DNA of 64,000 nt from Syngnathus acus (taxonomy: Eukaryota; Chordata; Actinopteri; Syngnathiformes; Syngnathidae): NCBI RefSeq assembly GCF_901709675.1, contig NC_051089.1, positions 5,252,476 to 5,316,475 of the forward strand, in the 5' to 3' direction. The notes under the pieces are model-generated. The model worked only from the letters and a program-made list of their open reading frames with translations, was not told the DNA's origin and made no database searches. The first letter of the stretch is position 1; each line of letters starts with the position of its first letter. The translations under genes were made by a program, and so were the position numbers. Positions 53,501-62,800 of this stretch are shown one piece after another.

Positions 53501-53769
53501 GCCGTGTTCCTCTCGCTTGTCTTTGACCCGCTCGCGGTGACTGTGAACCGCGACAGCCCCCTTTTTGCTGGCACAGATGGGAAGTCAATAGAAGCAAGTG
53601 ACCTATATTACGGACCGTGCTGCTAACTCCCAGTGCGTCTCAAGTGAGAGGAGAATATTAAGGATTGTGCTTTTACCACTGTGTGTGTGTCAGTGTTTTT
53701 TTTTTTTTGAGGTTATTTACCTCCCCGTCCTTCGCTGTCTGCTGGCTTCACCTGGATGGGCCGATTCAT
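23432..53769 (-). CDS. celf6: CELF-family RNA-binding protein, probably CELF6 (3' ten exons; 5' end outside window)
   Basis: Join, in transcript order: 53769-53721, 45524-45396, 40518-40439, 32792-32649, 31474-31330, 30086-29940, 28916-28854, 28265-28185, 27253-27110, 23559-23432. Every junction is GT-AG, all phases agree, and the sum is 1110 nt (369 residues plus TGA). The product has RRM2 (about residues 18-95, RNP2 LFVGML, RNP1 KGCAFVKF), a divergent A/Q/P-rich linker, and RRM3 (RNP2 LFIYHL, RNP1 KCFGFVSF), ending [14 protein letters not shown] proteins bind UGU/GU-rich RNA and control alternative splicing in the nucleus and mRNA decay or translation in the cytoplasm. CELF6-like traits, compared from memory, are [42 protein letters not shown] and ISAKVF. 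However, QMMQQQ/LNPMAA and IHPYPAQSP also recall CELF4. Subfamily is secure, paralogue is not. RRM1 exons are missing from the window. Confidence 0.93.
25794..25843. repeat. (ATT)n simple repeat
   Basis: A TTA/ATT triplet run with one interruption, in intron I-J. Confidence 0.9.
26634..26647 (+). promoter_or_regulatory. CTCF-like motif in intron I-J
   Basis: CCACCAGAGGGAGC matches the CTCF core except A for C near the end. Its orientation is opposite to the match at 8299. Confidence 0.3.
27110..27253 (-). CDS. celf6: celf6 exon I: first part of RRM3
   Basis: This 144-nt exon encodes [20 protein letters not shown] followed by [20 protein letters not shown] and TNQSKCF. It holds RNP2 (LFIYHL), helix 1, strand 2 and the start of RNP1 (KCFGFVSF) of RRM3, the domain mainly responsible for high-affinity UGU recognition in the family. 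The acceptor is CACCAG and the donor is TTCG|GTGAGT. VISAKVF matches CELF3/6 rather than the ISSKVF of CELF4/5. Phase 1-1. Confidence 0.97.
27254..28184 (-). other. Intron H-I of celf6 (0.93 kb), with tandem duplication
   Basis: This is a short intron with no gene. About 80 nt upstream of the exon I acceptor it contains two nearly identical 87-bp units (27335-27509). The remainder is AT-rich unique-looking sequence. Confidence 0.85.
27335..27509 (+). repeat. Tandem duplication of an 87-bp unit in intron H-I
   Basis: Two adjoining units starting GTTGGGCCAAATATGTCACA differ only by one base in the T run and a CCAAT/CCGAT change, suggesting a recent event. It sits about 80 nt upstream of the exon I acceptor. 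Confidence 0.9.
28185..28265 (-). CDS. celf6: celf6 exon H: A/Y/P/Q-rich linker up to RRM3
   Basis: This 81-nt exon encodes [20 protein letters not shown] followed by PQQQRE, after an alanine codon split with exon G. The donor is GAAG|GTAAGA. The acceptor GCAACAG|CAG is a second NAGNAG; the upstream choice gives YAAAYP, as in CELF6, and the other removes one alanine. [13 protein letters not shown] is closest to CELF6 (AYAPVSTAFPQQP). Phase 1-1, skippable in frame. Confidence 0.95.
28266..29939 (-). other. Introns G-H (28266-28853) and F-G (28917-29939)
   Basis: Two short introns flank the 63-nt exon G. The F-G intron ends in a long pyrimidine-rich tract on the transcript strand. It also contains a short telomere-like TTAGGG run (29148-29162) and a CTCF-like match at 29415-29428. 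No coding potential beyond the exons was recognised. Confidence 0.85.
28854..28916 (-). CDS. celf6: celf6 exon G: 63-nt linker exon
   Basis: This 63-nt exon encodes [20 protein letters not shown]. The acceptor is CTCTTGCAG, preceded by a roughly 75-nt pyrimidine-rich run with few purines (28917-28992). The donor is GCAG|GTGATC, which is weaker than its neighbours. DPLQQAYAG is a family signature; HYA resembles CELF6 and CELF3 (HHYA, QHYT). A short exon, phase 1-1, a long polypyrimidine tract and a sub-optimal donor together make this a good cassette-exon candidate. Confidence 0.95.
29940..30086 (-). CDS. celf6: celf6 exon F: P/T/S-rich divergent linker
   Basis: This 147-nt exon encodes [20 protein letters not shown] followed by [20 protein letters not shown] and SNGIHPYP, flanked by split glycine and alanine codons. 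The acceptor is TATTTGCAG and the donor is CCCAG|GTGAGC. The PIGVNGF and PQTNGQP blocks match CELF6; CELF4 has PQANGQP. Proline, threonine and serine richness suggests a disordered, possibly phosphorylated segment. It is phase 1-1 and can be skipped in frame. Confidence 0.95.
30087..32648 (-). other. Introns E-F (30087-31329) and D-E (31475-32648)
   Basis: There are no additional exons or repeats I can name. The D-E intron has a G-rich plus-strand segment (31870-31915), which is C-rich in the transcript. Neighbouring open frames are exon shadows or chance. Confidence 0.85.
31330..31474 (-). CDS. celf6: celf6 exon E: M/Q/A-rich divergent linker
   Basis: This 145-nt exon (148 nt if the upstream acceptor at 31477 is used) encodes [20 protein letters not shown] followed by [20 protein letters not shown] and ATPMTPSS. 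Such alanine- and glutamine-rich repeats are typical of the CELF3-6 linker, which acts in splicing activation and protein contacts and is probably disordered. The acceptor is a NAGNAG (CTACAGCAG), so isoforms with or without one glutamine are possible. The donor is TCAG|GTAAGG. AAF..NGLVATP is nearer CELF6/CELF3 than CELF4. Confidence 0.95.
32649..32792 (-). CDS. celf6: celf6 exon D: end of RRM2 and start of divergent linker
   Basis: This 144-nt exon encodes 48 residues starting [20 protein letters not shown] and ending [10 protein letters not shown]. The first part is the last beta strand and C-terminal extension of RRM2 ([11 protein letters not shown]), near-invariant in CELF3-6. The rest ([15 protein letters not shown]...) opens the divergent domain. 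The acceptor is CCTTTAG, followed by GGC GCC; the donor is GCT|GTAAGT. It is phase 0-0, so it could be skipped in frame at the cost of RRM2 integrity. Confidence 0.96.
32793..40438 (-). other. Intron C-D of celf6 (7.6 kb)
   Basis: This is a large intron of mostly unique AT-rich sequence with no recognisable gene. It contains one member of the two-copy repeat seen also at 15605 (38515-38710), and poly-T/A runs (for example 36679-36705). Confidence 0.85.
38515..38710 (+). repeat. Unnamed dispersed repeat, copy 2
   Basis: Second copy, same orientation, inside celf6 intron C-D. It shares GGTGCCAGGC, TTTTCTGAAGAA and CTCCTGA in the same order and spacing as at 15605-15800. Confidence 0.6.
40439..40518 (-). 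CDS. celf6: celf6 exon C: second half of RRM2, with most of RNP1
   Basis: This 80-nt exon encodes [20 protein letters not shown] followed by GGQTMP after completing a glycine codon. The acceptor is TGTTTACAG and the donor is CCT|GTGAGT. Together with the K-G from exon B it forms RNP1 (KGCAFVKF), the main RNA-contacting strand of RRM2. An 80-nt exon at this place is conserved across CELF genes. It ends in phase 0, and skipping it would shift the frame. The glycine in HGEAQ is shared with CELF6. Confidence 0.96.
41369..41616 (+). mobile_element. 'GGACTATAAGCCGC' repeat family, copy 2
   Basis: This element of about 250 bp contains GGACTATAAACCGCACC at its left end, CACTGGACTATAAGCTGCAG and AATTTCCATATGTAAGAGAA inside, and a TTATAATCCGGAAAATACGG right end. 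It aligns along its whole length with 43131-43385 and with the reverse complement of 45718-45962. It lies in celf6 intron B-C. Confidence 0.75.
42105..42147 (-). repeat. Teleost 'CCATCCATTTTCT' repeat fragment, minus strand
   Basis: On the minus strand: CCATCCATCCATTTTCTCTA, then CGACTTATCCGTATTCGGGT. Same family as at 51430. Confidence 0.55.
43131..43385 (+). mobile_element. 'GGACTATAAGCCGC' repeat family, copy 3
   Basis: Same orientation as the copy 1.5 kb to its left. It has an ACCGTAATTTCTGAACTATA left end and a GCTTATAGTCCAGAAAATAC right end, so the ends are inverted repeats; the interior has further TATAAGCCGC boxes. It is non-coding and lies in celf6 intron B-C, about 2.0 kb downstream of exon B in the transcript. 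Confidence 0.75.
45396..45524 (-). CDS. celf6: celf6 exon B: first half of RRM2
   Basis: This 129-nt exon completes a glutamate codon and encodes [20 protein letters not shown] followed by [22 protein letters not shown]. It contains RNP2 (LFVGML), helix 1 and strand 2 of RRM2. The acceptor is CTTCCGATCCAG. The frame-preserving, family-conserved donor is AAGG|GTCAGA, a weak match to consensus; a stronger-looking GTAAGG lies 6 nt inside the exon. The exon is phase 1-1, so skipping it keeps the frame but destroys RRM2. Inverted copies of one repeat family sit in the two flanking introns. MLGKQQ resembles CELF3/CELF6, whereas CELF4/5 have MLNKQQ. Confidence 0.95.
45718..45962 (-). mobile_element. 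'GGACTATAAGCCGC' repeat family, copy 4, inverted
   Basis: Its reverse complement matches the other intronic copies: GGACTATAAACCG, TGTTTTGTTCACATATAAAC, CACTGGACTATAAGCCGCAG and AATTTCCATATAAGAATATG. It lies in celf6 intron A-B, 193 nt upstream of the exon B acceptor, so exon B is bracketed by inverted copies. Confidence 0.75.
47211..47280. repeat. AT-rich TATTA low-complexity tract
   Basis: Repeated ATTATATTAT units in intron A-B. Confidence 0.85.
48659..48792. repeat. AT-rich imperfect tandem duplication
   Basis: Two units of about 65-70 bp, each running from TTATATATAATCTATAAATA to TATAAGATTTTTTACACA. Intron A-B. Confidence 0.75.
51430..51483 (+). repeat. Teleost 'ATCCATCCATTTTCTATAGCG' repeat fragment
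   Basis: The block CATCCATCCATCCATTTTCT followed by ATAGCGCTTATCCTGTTTGG is a very common short motif in fish genomes, usually the end of a larger dispersed repeat. Only this fragment is recognisable here. Confidence 0.6.
53721..53769 (-). CDS. celf6: celf6 exon [14 protein letters not shown] linker between RRM1 and RRM2
   Basis: This 49-nt exon encodes [16 protein letters not shown] plus the first base of the next codon. The acceptor is TCTCTCTCCAG directly before ATG and the donor is GTAAAT. A 49-nt exon with this sequence is characteristic of the CELF family; it carries the last strand of RRM1 and the start of the RRM1-RRM2 linker. The family usually reads DSESRG; here the second serine is glycine. 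Because the exon opens with an in-frame ATG, a transcript lacking upstream coding exons could start here, as is described for CELF3 isoforms. The preceding CELF exon (LTYCAR...HEQKTLPG) was searched for by eye up to 64000 and not found. Confidence 0.93.
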
Positions 53770-55746
53770 CTGGAGAGAGAAAAAAAAGAAGGAATTGTTA
53801 GCGTGTAACAATGAGGCCAACTTATTTCATCAGGAGCCTGAAGATGCGAAAGGTAGTCCCTGGTGTGTAATGAGTACTTTGTTAGCTAAACACAAAAATC
53901 CCAGCCAGTGGGTTTAATTAATGCAGGGCGCCGCCTCGAGAGATGCCCAAATTCCCCTCACAGTTCAGCAGAGTTCGCACTTTTCAATGACGGCACCACA
54001 CCGGGTGTCAGATGGCACTCGGAGATTAATGCTATTACATCAGCCACTCCCGCACCTCCAGGCAGAGGTCCTTTCTGGCCTGGTGCTCACACTTCCTGTT
54101 CCTCTCATGGCTCTAAACTCAGAAACACAATAGCACTTAAGGTCTACTTGTTCTTCCTGAGCTGGAGTTTTTCTTGCAGCTCCTTGCTTATCCAGGTCAC
54201 CTGCGTCATATTTCTTACTTTTTCTTTTGTCACTTGTGGGTCCGTCTCGCCGACGACATATGAACGGCACAAGGCGCTGCCCGCTCAGATCACTCGGGCA
54301 ACACGGTGGGTGTCGAGCCTCGAGGCAGTGCAGCACTTGACAGTGGTTGACATGAGCCGGGACCGTAGAGCTAAATATAGACTTGAGTCTGGTTGGCATG
54401 TATCGACTCAGATCCAAAGTACATGGCGACACCCAGGGAACACAATTTACTCGCCCAGCGATATTAATGAAGGCTATAAATGTTTCCTAAGACAAATTTC
54501 AATAAAAGTTGATATGAAACCTCATCAGATCGTCTCCACTTGCTACTGATACATTTTTATTCACAAAAACAGCTATGGCTGGTTGCTAAAAGTCCACAGT
54601 CTAAACTTTCTTGGATAAAGGTCTTTGTTGTATGCAACCATCAAGCATCAGGACTAATGTAGGTCAACTGTAGCACTCAAAGTGTTAAGAGTACGGTACT
54701 TGCTTTAAATATAAAAGTGTCACAGTTTGTCTGGCATGAGAAGTTAAGGACAGCCTGAAGCTTGGAAGATCGCTTCTTTTTGTGATCAGTCAGCTTCTGG
54801 GACTTTTAAGAGCCAACGATTGGCCAAGAAGCTTCATTAGTGGCCTTGAGCCCCACCGCTCTACAACAAGAGTCATTAGTCGTACCAAAAGTACATTTGG
54901 GGTTGCTAGGCAACAGAGTGGAGGTGCCCGGCAGGCAGACAAAGCGAGCGAGCCTGTCGGTCCTCGGGCAGTTTGCCAACCAATTGGCACTTGGTTCTTT
55001 TTTTCCTTTTTTTTTTCCTTGGCTAGGTCCAAGGAGGTCATAGCGAGTGTGCGCAAGAAAGAGTCTGTAAACTCCCACACCTTCCAGCATGTCCTACTTT
55101 CTTGTCCCTTTTCACTGACTCTGACCGGGACTTTTCAGAGCAAGTCTGCTGCTGCAATTTCTGGGCCAACTATTGAGTCACTGCTAGCATGCACATGCTT
55201 ATAGCAGTAGCTCCATCTCCTAGTACTGTCCCCTTGCGAATGTTACAAACCCTCCCTGACAGTATCACAAAAAGTCTTTGGGCTCAATAACAGCAGGTGT
55301 CTTAGGTGACATTTTAATCCCTTATTACAGAGTGCAGGATTAGCCAACAGATCAAGGCTGAGTTAATTATATGAATTCATCAGAGAATGGGCGAAGAGGC
55401 AGCCTGTCTTCCCCCTGGGCCAAGCATCCACCAACCACTAACCCTTGCTCACACAAAATCCAGACGAGTCACATTTGGTCTATCCGGGGTAGCTGGCTAA
55501 TAAGGATTTTAGTGTCGCAGTGACGCAGTGCTGCCTAAAGATGGATTTACACTACATAGTCCAAGTGATACCGATTTTTGCTCTTGTCGCCATCCTGCAT
55601 TGGTACTTTCCAATGCGGCCATCTTTGATGACTATTGTGAATGGAGATGAAAATAAAGTGGCCTTATCCGACCAAGCAAACATTTCTATCCCTGGTCCCG
55701 CCTTTGCCCCGTTGCCTTTTACACAGTCACCGTTGTCTCGTTAAAG

Positions 55747-56050
55747 CATAGGTGTCCAAGTCAAGGCCAGGGGCCAGATACGGCCCGCCACATCATTATA
55801 TGTGGCCCCCGAAGACAAATTGTGTTTCAACTTCATCTGTCAAAACTAAAGTTACAAATTGGCTTCACTATAAAAAATATATTGATAGCAATTTTTGTTA
55901 CCATTGATGTTTTCAAAATATTTGAACAGTTTTTACTAGTGTCCGGTTTCAAACTTAGTTATTCATCAGTTTGTTGACGGTCGTAATGGCCCTCCGAAGG
56001 ATACTATGACTATGATGCAGCCCGCGACAAAAATGAGTTTGACACCACTG
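55747..56050. mobile_element. hAT-like non-autonomous element, copy 2
   Basis: The left end is CATAGGTGTCCAAGTC and the right end, reverse-complemented, is CAGTGGTGTCAAACTC. The flanks CGTTAAAG and CTCTAAAG match at 6 of 8 positions, consistent with a decayed 8-bp target duplication typical of hAT elements. The interior shares CACATCATTATATGTGGCC with copy 1. No transposase frame. It lies in the celf6 intron upstream of exon A. Confidence 0.6.
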
Positions 56051-56770
56051 CTCTAAAGTAATGTGTGTGTGGCTTTTACCCATGTTCCATGTCAGTCCCT
56101 TTCACACATCCCACACAGGAGACAGACCGGTTATCAGATATAGACATGAAATCAGACTTACCAGTGAAAACCAGTCTCAGTGAAATGATTTCTAGCATTT
56201 TCCCGCCGGGCCTATACAAAATAAGCTGCATCAACATTCGGAAGAAAGACATCCAGCTCATTCATCTGGCAGACGTCTTGCTGCGGGGGATAGAAGCTCC
56301 CCCACCTAACCGCCGCCCCCCCTGTCCATGTCTTGCTTTATATTTGTCTCTCAGTGCCCTTTTGGCCTCCAAAACCAATATGCTTCCCTCCACAGCCCCT
56401 TAATGGCTTGATCAATGCTGACAAATAGGCAGCTCATGCTGTCCTGCCTGGGAACGCGCAGTTCTGCGCCTACGCAGGCGCACTTAGAGAGGCCATCTCT
56501 CGATCTCCTCATCCCTGCCATTTTTCCACTTTTTTTTTTAACATTCAACCCTCCCTTCCTCCCTCTACATTTCCCCTCCTTCATGCTCTATTTGCTTTAT
56601 GTCTATACGTTCACTTTTTGTCTTTTTTTCCTCTCCACTCTGCGGCATTGAATCTATATTTTTCATTATTTTATGATGAATAAAAGTGTGTTTAAGACAT
56701 GGAGGGTTGGAAAAACTATAGTGCGGAAGAGTGGAGCTCGCTTGCATTGTTCCACTGAAGGACTTTACTG

Positions 56771-56772
<2 letters not shown>

Positions 56773-56847
<75 letters not shown>
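56773..56847. repeat. (TG)n microsatellite, 75 bp
   Basis: An uninterrupted TG dinucleotide run on the plus strand. It is (CA)n in the celf6 pre-mRNA, in the intron upstream of exon A. Confidence 0.98.
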
Positions 56848-56851
<4 letters not shown>

Positions 56852-59800
56852 ATGCAGATGCTTCAGTCTTAGCGTGTCTGATTGATAACAAGTGCAACAG
56901 AGAGAAAGTGAGACAAGGTCAGTGCTGGCCTTTGACCATGCTTGACCATGACCAAAGGGAGACAAAATATATATATATATTTTCCATGTTGCACGACAGT
57001 CTGAAAACATGAAAAATGTTAACCAAGCACTGTGGGCAGGACAGTCTCAAAATTCGTTCAGCTGAAGAATCACCAATAGCCAATAGTAAAATACAGTAGC
57101 GTAGTAGGCCCAAGTGTTAATTAAAACAAGGCAGAGATTTTACTCCTGAAATCTGAATTTGATTTATTTATGGATTTAATATTATTTATTCTACGCCACT
57201 CTAACAATTGATATTTTCAATATAGAAACTGTGCTTGAATATAGCACAATTAAAATAAACCCTCCCCTTAATGATTCAACAAACATGTATGTGCATATAA
57301 GTTAAATATAAACTTATCAAAATAAATGTTTTCAAAACAAAATGTTCCAAAAGAGTGGATGCAAATGTATTCTCCCAAGAAAGTGAATCACAATTGAACT
57401 GCCCCAGAAAACCTTGAGCTGGAGACGCTCTCTGATTGGTTGCTGGGAAATAGCTCGTCTTTTATTAATACGCAAATGTATTCTTAGGTTATCGGCACAC
57501 CGGTGATTCTTCTTCATGCATACCCTAAACTGTCTTTTTTGTGAACTGTTGTATTTATCTAAAGGAACCGTGATAAATCTTCTCAGCCAGTCACATTAGT
57601 CACTTTAGTCTTAAACAGCTGCACCAATCATGGCGCTGCATGACAAATATAAAAGTTCTCCATAAGGAAAAATGTCACCTGGCATACAAAGTGAAGAAAA
57701 AGTACATGTTGATGCAGTGCCGATATCAGATAATGAGCCTCTCTGAGATGCATTCATCAATTCAGATTGTTAAAGTCATCAATAATACAAAGCCCGACTG
57801 ATCAATTGATTAACCATATGCAAATGCACGAGACTGAAAAGTATAATTAATCATTCCCAAACAGCAGCTTTCAAAGTGTGTCACTTCCCGGCAGCAGTTT
57901 GAAAATATAAACGGGGAAAAATAATTACAAAGAAATACTTTAAGACTTTCCATTGAGCACCAAGCAATCAAGGATATGCCCATTTTCAGACGCTAATGCT
58001 GCTAATCTGTGTAGCCAACAAAATGTATTGTAGCTGTGAGGAGTATTGCTTGAAAATGGCGGCCCGTCATCTTTCCCGCCAAGTCCCCAAGTCACAGTCG
58101 AAACAATACAAAAGGATGTTCTTACACAGAAAACGGCTTGAAAAAGATTTACTTGGTTTTCCTGTCCGGTTGAACTTGCTCAACAGCGGCGAGCAAAACA
58201 AATACCGCCGCGGCGCACTACCGCTGAGCACTGAAATTTCCAATAAAACTCTATTTTGTGTCAATGTCCATGGAAAATTGAAAACCACGGTGGTCGTTTC
58301 AGTGCAATTCAACCGCCAGACAGGCAAACAAACTGGAGTGGAAACAAAACCTACTCGATGGAGAAAACTGACTTTTCTCATTTGATCACATAGGAATTTA
58401 ATTTCTTTGTCTTTTTAGGGCCATCACAGATTTCCACCTTGATAAGCCAACATCTGTTTGATCCGTCTTATTATGATTCCTGCTGCTCGGCCGTGGTTTC
58501 ATTTTAGCTGCTGGTTCCATTTATAGCCTTCGACACTCATTAAAGGTGTTTAATGCTGACTGACTTTTCTTAGAAAGCTAACAAAGAGCTGATGGCACTT
58601 GATAAGATGGAGAATCCTTCTTTGTCAAGGCAAAATACTGCATGAGACTATCGCTCAATCTTTTTCTGTTTATTGATAGTTGATAATTATGGTGATTGTT
58701 CATAAAAATGTGAATATATTCTGTCCAAATGAAGTATTAAAGGGAATAAATCTTTTGTTAGTCTAATAACACAGTTGTATAATTCATATTTGAACATTTT
58801 TGAGGAAAAAAAGGAAAACATATTTTTTGCAAGCACAATATTATTCTTTACTTGATTTCATAACATTATGATTATGGCACATGAAAATAGTAAAAATGAG
58901 ATATTCATGAAATTAATATTCTCCATTTACATCATTTTTCCATTTAGAAAATGATTGATGTCTTGCAAATGTTTGGAGACATGCTCCGATCTTTTGCACC
59001 ATTTTTAATAACCTTGGTGACTTTTACAATAATCTACAGCAGCATTTTCCAAGCTTATGATAGTAGGCATATGTTTTCTTGATAAATGGCTTTTGATTCA
59101 ATAACATGTTTAGCATTATTTTTCTATTGTATATGCTGTCCATGTTTTGGCAGTGCATGATAAAGTTTTGTAATATAGGTCTTAAAACGAAAACGTTTTG
59201 CAAGTAATAAGACGATGAATCATTTCGGTCCAAATGTAAACAAAAGGGGCTACTTAATCTTTTACAGATTTCCTTTGTCATTATCGGCTAAAAGATATCC
59301 ATTACAAAATTTCACTCAAAATGTGGCCAGGGTATGAGCAAGCCGCAGGGCTTAACTTTATTTGCTTTTCGTAAAGGTTTTGGCGAAATATTAAAAAGTA
59401 CAGCTTGTATGCAAATCCAGGTCAAGTCCCTTCTCTTCTTGATGACAATGAGGAACATTTTTAAATTAGCATAAAAAACCTTGAGTAAATGTATGCTACT
59501 CCACAAAAAAAGGCTTTCAGGATCCATTCAGATATGTCGTAAAAACCCACCCGGTTTAAAATACAAGTATCTCCCTCAGGACCTATTTCCCTGACAGGTA
59601 AGCTCCTAGATTGAGCAGAAGCCTTGCTGTACCGTCCCAAATTACACCTTCCATCACCCATCACTCACACATCAGGACACCCTGCCCCTTATTCCGACGT
59701 GAAAGAAGAAACAGGGCCAGCGCAGCGGGAACGGCGCTCTCTCTCAAATTGGAGCGTGTGTTTACCGTCGCCTCCCCACCAGGCCAGGAAGTCAGGAGAG

Positions 59801-62800
59801 TTTCAGTCGGCGGAGTTTGTTGGAGCAGACGGGGTTAGAATCCGAGTGATGGGAAACCCACGAGCGGAGCTCAGTGTGGAGTCGCACTGAGAGGGAATAG
59901 GCTCTGACAGCTTGCTACATGCGTGGACAGCGGGAAGATTTGGCCTATTCTTAGCTCTGAATCCCTTCTGCTATTTAATGCTGTTTGGGACGGGTTCTAT
60001 CGAGTGAAGTCATCTGCACTCAAAACTCACAGAAAGGAAATGTGACAGTTCATCTATCCAATTTTGTACTTAGCCTTGTTAGCCAGGTTGTAGTCAACCC
60101 TGGATTGGTCTGACACAGAGAGTGGGAATCCATTTGACACCGAGTACATGGAAGTCAACAACTATGCTAACCAAGAACTGCGAGACCCACAAGAATCACA
60201 ATCCAAGAAGTAACTGGGTTAGTTAGACACTGAGAACGTTTTGGGGGATTCGAGAATGTCATGGCAAGAACCTCGATGCCTATTTCATACCAGCCAGCGT
60301 GGTATCTATATGACACTTTTGCTTTAAGGTCACGCATGTCGAAAAATGTCACATCAGACTCACACTATTCCCTCACTGCATCTCCTTATACGTTTTGTTT
60401 TCCTTTTGGTTATGTCTCCGTAATCCCTCCTCATTCCCCGTAATTGCCCACCAGGCAGGAGCGTTGACATTTATTTATCTCTCTCTATCTGTGCTGGCCC
60501 CTCCGAGAGGCTCCGCCTGCTTTTGGCAGTGTCATGCCATCCAATTCCGGCACTGTGGACCCGTGCTCATAATGCTCCTATCTTCGCTTAATTTTGGTTG
60601 GACTTGAAGCGGGAGGAGTCGAGGGGGGGGCCCTGAGACAGAAAACGAATGAGAAATTGAGCCATCATGTTATCCTGTGCTCCATAAAGCCTCTTTTCTT
60701 TCTTGGACTGGAGATAGATTGCCATGGAGGTCCATGCACCCAATGGCCAGGCTGCTATATTACCTTTACTGCCCCATTTTTACCTCCCCCTCCCTCTAGC
60801 GGAGGGGTGACGATCGGACACAGAGCGATAACACTAACAAATTAGTCATAGTGACAGAGAGTTTTATGAGGTCTGCTCCTTTGAGGCGACCGTTCTCCCT
60901 TCGCCGTCTCTGGCTCATTCTCGAGGGATGTTCGCCTCGCCAGGGCGTGTGGAGAAAGTATTCGGAAAAGGAAGTAAAAGTGGCGGCGGGGTAAAGGGGG
61001 ATAGAGAGAGAGAGAGAACCAAATGCAAGGAAGTAAGATTAAAGATGCGAGATTAGAGGAAGAAATCACGGATACGAGAAGCTTGGGGATCAGGCAACAA
61101 TGGAAAAGTTTAACTTTGGAAGCAAGTTCTCGCTTCTGTTTAGCATTAGCATACTGAAGTGAGATGAGTAAATTAGTTTGCATAATAGGTGTGGGACCAA
61201 GTGCATACTTTTTTCTCTTCTTGTAATACGTTTCCACAGCTGTGTAAGGTAGCCAATTTATTGCGGTATGATGTGCACTCTGTCTTGCCAAATTCCAAAT
61301 TGTCGGATGTGATAATATTTCTTGGGCAAGGAAGGACCACAAGGGGTATTAGCTTGGACTTTGCCTTGACTGCAGTTTGATCAGAACTGGACCACGCAGA
61401 TGGTATTGTATCTGTGACAACATTGTCTTTGCAGGAATGGAAATAGGTATTTTTTTAATTCTTATTACTCATTACTTCAGAAAAGAGACTTTGTTTACTT
61501 GTCTCAAACTGCTGGCATTTATCTGAATGTGCGAAGGCACAATATTTTTTGCCATCTTGACGAGTTTGTTTCTTAAGAGACAAGCCGGACTACTGCTACA
61601 TATGGGAAATGTTTATCGAATCATCTTTGGAATCTTATTTTTGGAAGTTATTATTATCTTTCCAACATTGCTTTGTAAATCTGTTCTCAAGGGCAACAAA
61701 TCAGAAATTGTTTGATGAAAATCCCGTTTCTCTACTTTATAACATTCTGAGATTTCTTTTACAAACATAACATTGCAAGTTAGGATGAAGATAACACATT
61801 AAAATTGTTTTATCATAGTAAGAGCAATAGCAGAGTGCAGATCTAGCATACATATATGTACTGTACAACTATTCAGCATGCATACTAATCAAGAAGATGA
61901 AATCAATAAACATGCACTCCAGTGAATACTTCCATATCACAGAAGGTTAGCTTAACAGACACAAGCCCCTGCACATAAACGCAAAGCCATAACAATAACC
62001 CGGTACCTCCCCGGGTGCATCAATCACTCCGCAAGGCCACAGTGCAAATATTTTCAAGCCAGGCTTTGTGAAACGACCCGAGTAGTTTAAAGAGAATGTC
62101 GAGAGTAATAAATGTAAAGCAATGATGGATCACGGATCCGTCACGTGAACATGTATAAGTCCTGAAAACGGAGTGATTTTATCACCCATGCATGCGGCCA
62201 TGTTGATGGAACAAACACTAAATACACCCTCTTTGGCAATGGAATTAGCAAAACAAATGTACATCAATTGTTATTAATATACCAAATATGTGATATTACA
62301 GCAAAACTCCCACTATAACATTTAACATCTCTCTCAAACAGAATACTTAACTCTTGTGACCCTGCCCCCCTCCGCCTCCACCTATTCAAAGTGGAGTTTA
62401 TGACAGAGCTGTCATATAATACCGCATCTGTTTCATCTTCGCCCGCGTGCATTCACTTAGAATGCTAAGTAGTTTGGGTGCTGACAACGACGCAAAAATT
62501 GGATCTGTCAGATCGCGGCGCCCATGTAATATCTTAATAAAGGAAGGCACAAAATCAAAGAAAGTGTTGACTGAAGACAAACGTACATGTGCATGCAAAT
62601 TAGCTGAGGATGGTCAAAGCCAGGTGGAATTTAAATTAAAGCCAGGCCAATCTTCAACATTTAAATATACACATCAGTCTAATTTTTTTGCTTCATCTAA
62701 ATTCCAGTTATAGAATAAGAAAACATTTAATATTAACAAAAATATTGTTGAAGATTAAGCTACTTGATTGGACTACTCTTCGCACACACCTGCATCCAAG

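Larger units (their letters stand above)
45525..53720 (-). other. Intron A-B of celf6 (8.2 kb)
   Basis: A third intragenic copy of the 'GGACTATAA' element (45718-45962) ends 193 nt before exon B, in the opposite orientation to the two in the next intron. Also present are AT-rich low-complexity tracts (47211-47280, 48659-48792) and a CCATCC-type fragment (51430-51483). No genes were recognised. Confidence 0.85.

Noticed and set aside
56565-57012. Frames of repeated Cys-Val or Thr-His
   Set aside because: Translation of the TG microsatellite.
60842-61342. 166-codon minus-strand frame
   Set aside because: No domain and no splice-compatible conserved segment; includes a GA-repeat-derived stretch.
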